Positions 32,384 through 42,537 of a stretch of DNA of 53,869 nt are shown piece after piece. Source of the DNA: Halocafeteria seosinensis (lineage: Eukaryota; Sar; Bigyra; Bicosoecida); assembly GCA_001687465.1 (NCBI GenBank), contig LVLI01000276.1:1-53869 (forward strand), read 5' to 3'. The notes under the pieces were generated by a model. That model did no database searches, was not told the DNA's origin, and worked only from the letters and a program-made list of their open reading frames with translations. How positions within the stretch are numbered: the stretch's first letter is position 1; every line of letters begins with the position of its first letter. Made by a program: the position numbers and the translations under genes.

Positions 32384-35041
32384 TCACCGTACAAACGGGT
32401 GCCGCTGCAGCGTATCAGACTCCAAGTTGAGCATAGATCGAGGTAAGCCGTCTGTCTCAGCACTGCCTCCACCAATAGTGCTAGTTCGTCTCTTCCTCCT
32501 TCGCTGTGGGAACCCTGGCAGAGGAGGACGGTCAAGCACAAGCAGAGCATCGTTGAAAAAGGAGAATATGTCGCCCTTGATAAAATCATTGTCTACAACG
32601 TTCACTAGATAATAGGTGTTGTAGATATGATCAATTAAATCGGCTGATGGGGATTCTTCGTCGTAGATTGCGGCCCACGTATGCTGCCACAGAGAGAAAG
32701 CCTCATCCTTCCATACCAAAAAAGCTTCGGGATCCACGACGGTTGGCTGGATAACCTCCTTTCCAGGAAAGACGCCCCATGTCACAGCGTGAACGCCCTG
32801 TATACCAGTATCGATAAAACAACAAATATCATCTTACAAACCACAGAGAACTCCACCTATTACTTACCCGTGTTCTGCAGTTGGTGTACGAATTTCCTTT
32901 GGCATCCACGGCATTAAACGTTATCGATGGGTGATCCTTGGCCACTTGCATCATCGCCGCTAAGTGGGATGGTGGAGTGAAGCATTCGATATATCCTTTT
33001 TGGTACACATACCCGCCTGGTCCACCCCAGCCATGAATTGGGTCATCACTCGCGGCGGCGTTTACCCGAGGTTGTGAATTAATAGTCAAAAAACCTTCCC
33101 GGTTAAGCCTCACGAGCTTCTCTTGGAGCGGGTTCGTCTCTGGGTGTAGGGCCGTCTCACACCAAGGCAATCGCGGCACTGTGCCTTGGAGGTACGCGAC
33201 AAAGACGTCCCAAATATCTTGCTCTTCTGTCGGTGCCTCACCCCAAATTGCTTTTCTATCACTGGCATCTCCTACTGCGGGGGTAGAAAACTGCCTAATG
33301 GAATCCGTCAGCTCCGCAAACCCAGCCTGCCCAGAAGAGCCTTTCTGATTATCTTCAGTAATGGTGATAGAACCCTCTTCTGCGTTGTTCCCGGCGGGGC
33401 GAGTCTGCGCGTTCTCTGAGTTATCAGCGGCACTAAGGTCCAATGACCCTTCCTGCGTGTTCAGCATCGGTTTAACATCTCCCCATCTTTCCCTGGGGAA
33501 CACTTTCCATTTGGATGTCCTCATAACATAGGAGCGTTGCCTGTTTGCCCAAAAAATGGGGCGAACACCTTCCTCCTCTCGACCTTCATCTTGGGACGCT
33601 CGCCACGGCAGTCTCCGCCTACAAGCAGCAGCACTACTGACAATCGTTTTCCTTACACGAAACAACACGTTGGTTGTGGGGGAGTCGAGGTTGAGCGAGT
33701 AAAAGTGGAGTCCAGGAGAACCCTTGCTGAGAAGAGCATCGCAGTGATTTGCAATAATCTTCGTCGCGGTGTTCTTGAATCCATCTACGTGTCGAGCTCC
33801 GGCAAAGGGTTGTAGGGCTGCAGATATTGTAGAAGGAATCTGGACCCCGCATTGCTTCCCTAACTTGTGAAGAAGTTCCAGCGAAATGATCGGCATTACA
33901 CCTGGTATGATCGGCACGTTTACACCTTGGGTGTTGCACTCTTGGACAAAATTTGAATAGCTGTCAGAGTTGAAAAAGAATTGCGTCAGGACAAACTCAG
34001 CCCCGCACTCCACTTTGTGTTTAAGGTTTCGAACGGTATCGCGCATTGAATAATACTGAGAACCTTCTGAAGGATCAGTCTCCGTATATCCTTCGGGATA
34101 CGCTCCCACACCCACGCAGAAATTGTCTCCATATTCCTGCTTGATTAATTCTACCAGGTCAGCCGCACGCAGGCCCTCTGCAAGTGAAGCAGAAATGTCA
34201 GATGGGTCCGCACACGTTGTACAGAGGCAGAGAAGGATGTATACATACCAGGAGATTTCAAAGTGCCTCGTAAGGCTAAAATGTTCTGAATTCCCGCCAT
34301 TCTCGCTTTACGAAGACATTCGCGCAAGTCAGCTCTTGTTCTTCCAGAACACGTCAAGTGTAACAGTGGTAAAATACCAGCAAACTGTTAACACCATTGA
34401 CCATCCACATGTTCACATCTAAAATATGGGCTCACTACATCTATATAGAGTGTTCCTCTTACCTTTTTCGCGTACTTGCAAATTTCTAGTGCCCGATGGA
34501 AGTCTTCATCGCTCTCGGAGCACGTCACGGAGGCAAACAGTGGTTCCAGTCGAGACATGTAATCGAGTCTCGCATATCTGCACACCCACCAGCAGAGGGA
34601 TGTGACCAAGTGCCAAGGCAGTGATTCTGTCGATCGATCCACTAAATTCACTTACAATTTGTCCAATCCTGTCATGGACCTCGGCGGGAACACTTCGAAG
34701 CTGAAGGTCGGGGTGATATTGGGATCAAGGGCATCCAATCTCGCTCTGATCTTACTCAAGCTCGTGGCAGGAGGCTCAATGAACGCCCCCGAGGAGTGTC
34801 CTGGGCGTAGTGGGGAAGGGGAAATCCCTGTTCCCGTCACATTACGCATATGGCTGTCGTTGGTGGGAGACGCTGGTGCCGGAGAAATCGGTGTCGCACC
34901 GGTGAACCCAATGTCCTGCTGGTTGATACCTACTTGCAGATGATGCGGCCGAACAGGGCGGATCTCGGCTTCATTGTGTCCACCCTCTCGGCTCTGTGCA
35001 GGCTGTGCATGAGCCGTATTCTCACTTTCACGCGTCATCAT
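32384..35041 (-). CDS. MTHFR: Methylenetetrahydrofolate reductase (MTHFR), two-domain type
   Basis: Exons (minus) 35041-34656, 34577-34463, 34384-34249, 34177-32868 and 32797-32384 (introns 70-78 nt), about 786 residues. Catalytic barrel: [10 protein letters not shown] (conserved Glu), [67 protein letters not shown]. Regulatory C-domain: [57 protein letters not shown] and the [24 protein letters not shown] end, the eukaryotic SAM-inhibited form. The enzyme reduces 5,10-methylene-THF to 5-methyl-THF with FAD for methionine synthesis. Odd: the usual LRGD is LRGT, the segment after SVT lacks the glycine-rich loop (reads CSESDED), and a Ser/Pro/Glu-rich insert of about 100 residues follows RWGDVKP. 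The start is uncertain; the frame is open further upstream through GC-rich DNA. Confidence 0.95.
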
Positions 35042-35516
35042 TCCTTCTTCCTCAGCCAGAATTCGTGCTTCCCTTCTCCAACCAAAACCCGTCCAAGCAA
35101 GCGAAATGCATGCTAGACGCACCGCAGATATTGCCGTCGAGCGGTCAGTCAAAATAATCAACAGGTGCACGCGTAATCGCTCTATCAAGTCCAAGAACAC
35201 GCGTGCCCATCCGGGCCGAACACCGCCGGGCCCCGGGCCGGGGGCACCTGTTTTTCCGGGCCGAGCGCCGGGACCTGAAAACATCCCATCCCAGGCTTCA
35301 CCTCTCTTTTGAATTCCAGTATATGGCATCGATTGGCGTTGTTTGTTAGCAGTTCGATCATGGGCTGTATAGAAGTGCGTTAGGTTTTTCTCTCTGAGAG
35401 CGTTTGGCTGCTGTACGGTACTATAATATACTCTCACCTTGTAAATAGTACAATGTAAAATTGGAACTTCTTCTTCCATTAAGTTCCCGTCTTGTTTGAG
35501 CTTTATAAACAGGAAA
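35042..35516. other. Divergent promoter region with GC-rich patch
   Basis: 475 bases between the starts of MTHFR (minus) and the 35517 gene (plus). They include a very GC-rich segment (35213-35278, ccgggccccgggccggggg). The MTHFR frame stays open through it, so it may be 5' UTR or an N-terminal extension. Confidence 0.5.
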
Positions 35517-36095
35517 ATGGCGGACAATTCGGCATCAAGTAAACACCCTAGCGAGGGAAACACGGGGTCTTTGGATCCAGCTCCTCGTGGCGAGACCACT
35601 GACGGACCTAATAGAAAAAGGGGTAGGAACGAAGCGTCGGCTGGTGGCGGGAATGAGTCTGCTAAACTCCAGAAAAGTGGAGAACAGAGCGGACAAAAGC
35701 AAGGGATATCAGCTAAAAGTGAAGATTCTTCCAACAAACAAGGAAGCGGTGGATCCGACAATAGACAACCGCCATCCCGTCAACTCCCGCCTTCTACTCT
35801 GAAAGGCGAGCTGGTCAAATGGTTGGACGAATACATCGAGGAAGAGGAATTGACGGTGTCTCCTGAATGGTATACGAAGATCAAGACAAAAATTCAGAAG
35901 AGCGACGACTTCAGCGAATCCCCGTTTGATAACAAAGAAGATCTCAAGATTGTGTGCAGAAACAGAATGAACAAGAAGCACGAAACGGGCGTTGTAGATG
36001 GAAAGGACGTGGTAGACGATGAGATGGTTGTAGATGAAATTGCAGGGGCAATGTACGCGTGGTTGCAAAAGCAGGGAGTTGGAGCTGGTAAGTGA
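35517..36095 (+). CDS. Small charged protein, unidentified
   Basis: ATG 35517 begins MADNSASSKHPSEG; the frame runs 192 codons to TGA 36093. The N-terminal half is disordered (Ser, Gly, Gln, Lys with RKRGR). The C-terminal half is probably folded: LKGELVKWLDEYIEEEEL, SPEWYTKIKTKIQKSDDF, LKIVCRNRMNKK, and an acidic VVDDEMVVDEIAGAMYAW helix. No family recognised. A GTAAGT coincides with the last codons (GGT AAG TGA), so the true gene may splice on from 36085 into a further exon and the C-terminus shown may be wrong. Confidence 0.65.
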   Translation: MADNSASSKHPSEGNTGSLDPAPRGETTDGPNRKRGRNEASAGGGNESAKLQKSGEQSGQKQGISAKSEDSSNKQGSGGSDNRQPPSRQLPPSTLKGELVKWLDEYIEEEELTVSPEWYTKIKTKIQKSDDFSESPFDNKEDLKIVCRNRMNKKHETGVVDGKDVVDDEMVVDEIAGAMYAWLQKQGVGAGK

Positions 36096-36219
36096 GCACA
36101 TCGTAGTTAGATTCGAACTGTTAGAACTTTCAGCCAACGTGAATCATGTCTTCACTTGCCGTACCCCTGCAGGTAAGTACACATCAACGTTCAGAAGCAG
36201 AAATCTCTATAGGAAAACC

Positions 36220-37350
36220 ATGCTGCTCCTATGGGTTTATTCTTTCTTCAACATTAGCAACTGTCGCACAACCGGAGTTATTGGTTCTCATGCAGGAGGT
36301 ATCTGTGGCTTACAGGCTGGAGCTCGCAGGAAGTCGCAGGTGTATATCACCCGGTGTCTTACAACGGGAAATATTGGGCCAGATGCTGGCGGTATTGCGG
36401 GCGCCCATGGCGCGTGGGCTTGGGGACGTTTGGAAATATCCCAGTGTGTATCAACGGGGGAGATTTCAAAGAGAGACGCTGGAGGGGTTACGGGAAGTGG
36501 CTCTGGGGTGACAGGTGGCGTTGTCACAATCGCAGACTCTTACACAATGGGCAACTTGGGCTACGATAGTGAACGTACTGGTGCAATATGCGGAGCCCAA
36601 AGTGGTAACAATGGTGGAAGCATAGTCATTGAGAATGTATACACTCTAGCCTCAGGGAGAAGACGAGCTCTCATCGGATCCATAGCTTCCGGGGAGAAGG
36701 CCGCAGACGAAGTAGAAGTCCGGTACTCAGTTTATAACGCAACCGCTGGTCATACGAATTCAACTTACCTCGTCGGAGAAGACAAAGATAATATCCTACG
36801 GGAGAAGCATAATTTAGGAGATCTTGACGAAATCCGTGGCAAATTGTACAGTGTAATGACAGACAAAGGAGAAGCGCACCAGTGGTCGAATAAGACTTGG
36901 TTCGTACCGGGGAATGACCAATATCCCGAGCTGCAATGGCTAAAAGCGATGCCCTCGTATTTACTCCCAACTGCGAGTGCTACTCCGTCGTCATCGTCAT
37001 CGTCGTCACAGAGCCAAACAAGGACTCCAACTGGAACGGCGAGCCCCACGCCAACTTTGACGCCTACCCAAAGTTCCACTTTCACGTCGACGGCCACTAC
37101 GTCACAGACTCCATCACGAACTGCAAGTGCCACACCCACTTCGACATCTACCACTACTACTACTAGTTCGCCTTCATTTTCTACCACTGCTTCGACGACG
37201 GTAACAGGAACGTCAACGCCGAGCTTGACTCCAACACGAAGCTCCACGTCGACACCTTCCGAAACAAATAGCGCTTCGGTTACGGACAAACCAAACAATC
37301 AGCCTGGCAGACTCANTGTTCACAGACCCAAGCGCACGGTAAAAGGCTGA
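36220..37350 (+). CDS. Gly-rich repeat surface-type protein, copy 1 (perhaps 5'-truncated)
   Basis: Open from ATG 36220; the better coding start may be an exon after the acceptor ending in CAACATTAG (about 36257). About five imperfect repeats of 35-45 residues have the core C-x-T/S-T-G-x-I...AGGI-x-G (NCRTTGVIGSHAGGICG, RCLTTGNIGPDAGGIAG, QCVSTGEISKRDAGGVTG, and so on), like the GLUG-type beta-repeat stalks of cell-surface proteins. A YPELQWL end follows, then a Ser/Thr/Pro-rich mucin-like tract (SSSSSSSQSQTRTPTGT..., many T/S-P). The stop is at 37348. No signal peptide or membrane anchor was found in this frame, and base 37315 is N. It is either a 5'-incomplete gene or a pseudogene. Two more decayed copies follow. 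Confidence 0.55.
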   Translation: MLLLWVYSFFNISNCRTTGVIGSHAGGICGLQAGARRKSQVYITRCLTTGNIGPDAGGIAGAHGAWAWGRLEISQCVSTGEISKRDAGGVTGSGSGVTGGVVTIADSYTMGNLGYDSERTGAICGAQSGNNGGSIVIENVYTLASGRRRALIGSIASGEKAADEVEVRYSVYNATAGHTNSTYLVGEDKDNILREKHNLGDLDEIRGKLYSVMTDKGEAHQWSNKTWFVPGNDQYPELQWLKAMPSYLLPTASATPSSSSSSSQSQTRTPTGTASPTPTLTPTQSSTFTSTATTSQTPSRTASATPTSTSTTTTTSSPSFSTTASTTVTGTSTPSLTPTRSSTSTPSETNSASVTDKPNNQPGRLXVHRPKRTVKG

Positions 37351-37834
37351 AGTTGTTCGGCAACGCATTTCAAGGAATCAATCAAGAAAATTTTTGAGGC
37401 AACATGAGTAATACTTTTTTACAGTAGCGGGACTCGAAGCTTAATAACGTTTAATTAATTATGTACCCAACAGCAATGTAGACCCTTCCTTGATGCAATG
37501 TGATACAAGTTCATCCACACTGAGCCCTTCAACGTATCTGGGAAGCGCATGAAGTCCGCGGCTTCGTTAGACGCAGTACCTTAGGTAGCGTTCAGCCACC
37601 TTTCCTCAACGCTTTATTTTTGGGCTGATATAATAATACCCTAAAACTCACTGTGCTTACATTCCAAGCAGGGTGAATTCCACCAGGATCATCACTGTGT
37701 ATAGCGAACATAGCATTCGTATACCGGTATAGAAATAAAGGGACCATACGTACTTGTACAAGTAGTAACACTGTAACAGTTACCCCGTAAAAATTCGCTT
37801 TACATGTCAAATTATCATCGTGTAAATACCCTAG
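37351..37834. other. Spacer between surface-protein copies 1 and 2
   Basis: No supported gene. It includes (about 37690-37790) AT-rich sequence with tacttgtacaagtag-type palindromes. Confidence 0.4.
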
Positions 37835-38222
37835 TTGGTGAGGTCTACTTTGGAACGGTACCTCCACGGAGATATTGCTGGGTCTGGGAGTGGCGGAATT
37901 CTTGGTGGCGGTGCGACTATACACGATGGCTTTGCTCATGTGCCCGAGTGCTTCACCACAGGCGGCATAAAAGAGACAAACGCGGGTGGCATTAGTGGAT
38001 CGAGATCAACACAAAGTAACAGTCTTAGTGAAATCTGGAATTGCTATACTACCTGGTACCGAAACGGTCTGATGAAACTATCGCGAGCGGAGGCATTTGT
38101 GGCGGACACACCGGAGGCGATAGTGGGTCGGTCTTTCTCAAGAACGTGTATATGTTGTCCCTCAGTAAGTCCTACATGATAGGAGAAATCGAAGCACAGA
38201 GTGACAAACTCAAAAAAAAATA
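37835..38222 (+). pseudogene. Gly-rich repeat surface protein, decayed copy 2
   Basis: Reads GDIAGSGSGGILGGGATI, ECFTTGGIKETNAGGISG, then changes frame after NCYTTWYRN to SGGICGGHTGGDSGSVFLKN and VYMLSLSKSYMIGEI. These are the same repeat and end motifs as copy 1 (VYTLASGRRRALIGSI). At least one frame change and a short length mark it as a pseudogene. Confidence 0.6.
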
Positions 38223-38727
38223 AGGAACTCTGTACACAACACGGTTACCTACAAACCAATAAGCACATTGTGGGGGAAGGTAACATCAGTCCCCTAGTGG
38301 TGAACGCAAACTCTGGTAACATTGGTGACATTACGGGAAGATTGTACCAGTGGGAAGATATTAACAACGAGCTTTAAACCTGGCCGGAGACAGTGTGAGT
38401 TGTTCGGGGACCGCATAGATTCCCAGAGCTGCGCCACACAGTCATCCTGCATCGAGTACGTGTACCAGCAAATTGTTTACAAACATGCAATATTGATTGG
38501 AATCATCGCGGAGGTGACTTCGAAGAGAGGTTTCTATCATTAGAAGCCGGTATCATATCTTCGAAGGCCAGAATTATACCATTAATCTTGGCGGAGTGAC
38601 GGAATTCATTGTGAGCGCATTCGAGGAAGCCCCGATTGTAAACCACGTACATACTTTAGGAGGCTCAACCGTCAGCGACGGTGCTTTTCATCATTCGGAA
38701 GCAGCAAAGGTTGTTTAAGGTGCATGA

Positions 38728-39515
38728 TTGCAAGCGGAGGTGGAGCAATTGAGGGGTCACTCAACCCAGAGAAGCAGTTACAGTATTACAAATTCGTTAT
38801 CTATTGGAACCATTGGCGCCAGAGGTGGTGAGATCGTTGGTGGGAAAGCGGGGTATACAGGAGGTGCAATTAATGCTAGCCACTGTCAACAACTGGCGAG
38901 ACTAATTCACGGACCGGTGGTACTTGTGGGCTCAACACTGGAGCAGGAGCCGATTCAATTGTGTTCATCTTGCTGTGTTATTCGACGGGTACTATTGAAG
39001 GAGTGAGCGCAGGGGGTATTGTGAGGGGGTTCGGGAGTTTTGCACATATCCCAGTGTATTGCGGGAGAGAAATATCAGGATCAATGGCCGGTGGCATCGC
39101 AGGGAGTCGTGCTGGAAACTCAGGAGGTGTCGTTACCATCGCGAACTCGTATATAACAGGAAACGTGAGAGATGATAGTAAAAATAGCGGTGCGATACGC
39201 GGGCAAGCAACCCCTTGCGATAATGGAAGTGTGATCATTAAGAACGTATATGCTTTATCCTCAACTGGAACAGTTCTGATTGGATCAATAGCATCTGGTG
39301 ACAATGTCGCTGGCGCAGTAGCAGTTCATAACACAAGCACTGGTCATACAAATGCAACGTACATTGCCGGCGATGACAAACGAAATATCTTGCATGAGGT
39401 TGGTAACTCAGGTGATCCTCACACTATCCAGGGACAATTATACAGTGCATAGGTGAACGACGGAGAGGAACACGAATGGCCAAATACAGTTTGGTTCGAC
39501 CAATATCCCGAATGG
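38728..39515 (+). pseudogene. Gly-rich repeat surface protein, decayed copy 3
   Basis: Fragments of repeats (NSLSIGTIGARGGEIVGG) are followed, in another frame, by a good copy of the C-terminal half: YSTGTIEGVSAGGIVRG, GGIAGSRAGNSGGVVTI, NVYALSSTGTVLIGSI, TGHTNATYIAGDDK, then a stop (39450) where copy 1 reads on, and after it NDGEEHEWPNTVWF and QYPEW, matching copy 1 (HQWSNKTWF, QYPELQW). The alternating frames and stop indicate a pseudogene. Confidence 0.6.
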
Positions 39516-40037
39516 TGATGGCGCTCCGAGCTACCAGAGACGGCATCCCCTTCCCCTTCAGCGACCGCCAACTCCACGCCGCGCAGAAGCATAACTTCCT
39601 TTCCAACATCGTCTGCATCGCCTAGAAAATGAAACAGTACCTCGAACTATCTGCCCAGTTTCCGCAAAGAGTGGTAGAATGAGCGTTTCAGAAAACGTTT
39701 GATATCGGGATAGCAGGAAGCTACACTCGATAACGATAGTAACCGTTACACATGGGCAACATGTCCTGAGACTTCGATAATCTTCGGGACAAGTGTACAA
39801 AGTGCATTGTACCAGTTTCAGAGCACGGCCATGGTGTAATGTGCAAGCGAGTAGTCGAAGATGGAAGTTCTTGGAAGTGATAAGCCACCGGCGTTACTTC
39901 CTCCCCCAACAACGAATTCGCGGTTCTCCGCAAGCCCTGCCACCATATCTTTCCCTACCTAGAGAGGCACGCATAGTGAGCGGCGGAGCAGAAGGCTCAA
40001 AACGTCCAAACTCAGCATATTCTACTACGACGAGTCA
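39516..40037. other. Decayed spacer after copy 3
   Basis: About 520 bases with no gene. A short stretch near 39555-39590 (accgccaactccacgccg) may be the residue of the Thr/Pro-rich tract of copy 3. Confidence 0.35.
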
Positions 40038-40645
40038 CTACCTTTTCTTCTTCTTAGTGGACCGTTTCTTCTTCTTTTGAACGTTCGTTTTTTCTCCCTT
40101 CACCCCACAGCGGAGTGAAGGATCAGCGGAGATATTCCGCATCGCATTCATCATCTGAAGCCAATCCTCCGGCATGGCCTCTGCTGCGCAAAATGATGCG
40201 CCAGTGTTCCACCCCAAGCAGTCAAGTACATCAGAGAGGTTGCTTGAGCATTGGAGTAACTCTTGCAATCCCAAGGCTCGATGATATTGTTCCTCAATTT
40301 GCTTTAAACTTTCTTCTAGATCATCAGATGCGTCGGCATCCGCATGTACTTTCGACTCAGGTTCCCAAAGTCTTTCGATGCATACCTCCCAAATCTGCTG
40401 AGCAGTATCTTTCCATTGTTGCTCGTAAATGTGTTTGATATCAGGATCAGAAATGCCTCTCGTCTGCTTCTGTAAAAGGGTTTGGATCTTTGGTACCTCG
40501 AAGTGCGAAACAGTATCGATTTCTCGTTGCAGTTGTTCCAATTTTATTTGCTTCTGCTGACGCTGAAGCAACGTAGCCTTTTCACGTTCAGCTTGCTCCA
40601 AAGCTTTGTTGAGTTCTTCGTCCTCCTCTGCTGTTGTAGCAACAT
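40038..40645 (-). CDS. Coiled-coil protein with lysine-rich tail, 5' side disrupted by transposon
   Basis: The minus-strand frame is open from the transposon edge (TA at 40645) to TAG 40038. It reads VATTAEEDEELNKALEQAE, then a coiled coil (KATLLQRQQKQIKLEQLQREID), a middle segment with WKDTAQQIWEVCIERLW, DVLDCLGWN and PEDWLQMMNAM, and the nuclear-signal-like tail KKKKRSTKKKKR. No family recognised. The frame continues without a stop into the transposon end (FCILGY|VATT), so the original upstream exon or start lies beyond the insertion or has been lost. A CTACAACAG acceptor (about 40630) could mean the insertion is in an intron. Confidence 0.5.
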
Positions 40646-40646
40646 A

Positions 40647-40676
40647 CCCTAGGATGCAGAAATAAGGGCCGATTCT
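40647..40676 (+). repeat. Left terminal inverted repeat
   Basis: 30 bp, starts CCCTAGG and ends CCGATTCT; an exact inverse of 42538-42567. Adjacent TA at 40645-40646. Confidence 0.95.
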
Positions 40677-40880
40677 CTCGTAACTTGAAGTTGCAAGTTT
40701 TCGGATGTCAATTTAAAGGGCCGATTCTACAAAACGGTCATATTTGGATGCTTCGAAGGTGTTTCATGGAGTGTAAACCATCAAAATATAAAGAATAGTA
40801 TATGTGTATTGTATTACATTTGTCTTACATGGATTATATTTTCATAGGAGTGGAGAAAATGGATGGGACAGTCCCGAGGC

Positions 40881-42002
40881 TCAACTGCGCGCCAAAAATT
40901 GGTCGTAGAAAGCATCAAACTCATTGCCGAGGTCCTCCTGGAGCGATGGCACATACTCCCAGGAGTTTTCAGTGTCTGGATAACCTTTCCACTTGACAAG
41001 AATGCGCTGTTCTTCTTTGTCTTCCTGCAAGAACCTCTCCACGACAAACATGCCTGGTGGTAAGTCGATGTCGACACACGGATCCGAATCCGACTGCTCC
41101 TCTTGGTCAATGGCCTCTTGTAGCTGCTTTACAAGAAAGGATTTTCGGAGCCCTAGTACCGGTAAACCCCTTACTTTGCACATCAGCCCTAACTCAGAAC
41201 GGGTCATACCAGCAAGAGGATCTCCCAGCATGAACTGCTTGAACCGCTTGACCTCAAAGAAGTCGGGCCAATGCTTTGATTCTTCAATGGCCTGCGCAAT
41301 GCTCCGATGCTCCGCGCTGTTGGTACGTATTATATCCCCAGTCTCTGTGTAAAATCCATGTTTCAAATGTGGGAAGCAATTTGCTGCAGACTGTTCGAAC
41401 CCGGAAATGATGGTACGCGACGAAATTTCGCTAAACGCGGATGGAATTGCTTTGTTCAGCAAATTTTCCAGAAGGCAATTGCGCCCCATCCGCTCGCTGA
41501 GATACAGCTCTCTTGCAGACCCCCCGAAACCAGCCTCATCTGCGTCGTCTGAGATTGCCCGCAGGAAATCGGAGCTGGAGGCTCTTAACTTGGCCGCTAC
41601 AACACCGAACAAACTCAAATCGCAAGGCTGCAGTTTACAGGTCATACGGGCCGGAATGTAGCTCAAGTCAATCAATGGATACTTTTCTTGCATCTTTTCG
41701 CGGAGTGACTTTTTGGTGTGCACAGGTGCACAATCAAGCGCTAAGATCGCCTTTTGGCAATGAGGGAACAATGGCAGGAGTCTGACCACATGCTCATGCA
41801 ATTTGGCCACGATTTCCTCGAGACACTCTTCAGACATCCAGTGGTTGGTATTACTCTCATTTGTATGCATGAGGTACTCGTGGTTCGCTGAAATAGCCAT
41901 GCCATGCGGCCCTATTGGGTCGAAACGAAGATAGTTTGTTTTGGTGGGAACAACAACATGGGTCAACAGCAGTTCTCCACACGCATTCACCACGGGAGTC
42001 AT
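40881..42002 (-). CDS. DDE transposase with SAP-like and chromodomain C-terminus
   Basis: 373 codons from ATG 42002; the same frame is open a little further upstream (TIYAGTEPASFLASSEKRQTT) to a TAG. The visible DDE core (DDE_1/pogo type) has a beta-strand start MTPVVNACGELLLTHVV, the second acid in ILALDCAPVHT and the third in CKLQPCDLSLFG. After it come a SAP-like DNA-binding helix pair at about residues 270-305 (MTRSELGLMCKVRGLPVLG) and a chromodomain at about 318-371 (VVERFLQEDKEEQRILVKWKGYPDTENSWEYV, quoted in parts: ILVKWKGYPDTENSWE). The N-terminal helix-turn-helix and the first Asp motif are not in this frame; they may lie in an upstream exon between 42003 and 42537 or be lost. A chromodomain could steer integration to methylated histone; that is inference. 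Confidence 0.9.
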   Translation of the reverse strand: MTPVVNACGELLLTHVVVPTKTNYLRFDPIGPHGMAISANHEYLMHTNESNTNHWMSEECLEEIVAKLHEHVVRLLPLFPHCQKAILALDCAPVHTKKSLREKMQEKYPLIDLSYIPARMTCKLQPCDLSLFGVVAAKLRASSSDFLRAISDDADEAGFGGSARELYLSERMGRNCLLENLLNKAIPSAFSEISSRTIISGFEQSAANCFPHLKHGFYTETGDIIRTNSAEHRSIAQAIEESKHWPDFFEVKRFKQFMLGDPLAGMTRSELGLMCKVRGLPVLGLRKSFLVKQLQEAIDQEEQSDSDPCVDIDLPPGMFVVERFLQEDKEEQRILVKWKGYPDTENSWEYVPSLQEDLGNEFDAFYDQFLARS

Positions 42003-42537
42003 GGTGGTCTGTCTTTTCTCGCTTGACGCAAGAAAGGAAGCAGGTTCAGTTCCCGCATAAATCGTCGTCTTCTACTTGCACCCGCTGCGGAGTAGAATTC
42101 TACATTCTTTCGTCCCTGGTACAAGTAGGTAAGAAGCGGCAATCTACACTCCAGGGTTATTATGGTTACTAAGGATGAATGTGATTGGTTCTCGTGCGTC
42201 AGAGCTGCCTACGACTCCTGGAAGGCGTGTGAGATGTGTGACTAAAGCTCGGCAGTCGAACTTCACAGTGTACATTTTTCTGCAACGAGTTCGCGAACGT
42301 TCTGGACGTTCGCAACTTCAACCATCCCAAGGGGGAGGCAAAGGGGACACACAAAATGACCCCTGGCCACTTTTTCAGCCCTCTTGAGACCCAGAAATCG
42401 GGCAATATCTTTGTAACCAGAAATGCTTTGAAAGCAAAAATTTGACAGAGTACATAAAATATGATTGCCTTCCTCATGGTATTGCTCTCTATCCAATTGA
42501 AGACCTGAATAAAGGCGGCAATAATAAGGGCACATTT
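42003..42537 (-). other. 5' part of transposon, coding status unclear
   Basis: Between the transposase ATG and the right TIR. Two overlapping minus-strand frames (42199-42477 and 42263-42535) have no helix-turn-helix I can recognise. It may contain an exon plus intron of the transposase (a CTCCGCAG acceptor at about 42085 on the minus strand) or decayed sequence. Confidence 0.4.

Noticed and set aside
35042-35761. Extension of the MTHFR frame to 35761
   Set aside because: It would overlap the divergent 35517 gene and run through GC-rich DNA with no family similarity; the start at 35041 is more economical, although ATGs at about 35287 and 35326 remain possible.
36765-37298. Minus-strand frame of 177 codons over surface protein copy 1
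   Set aside because: Same kind of shadow of a Thr/Ser-rich tract; no motif and no splice context.
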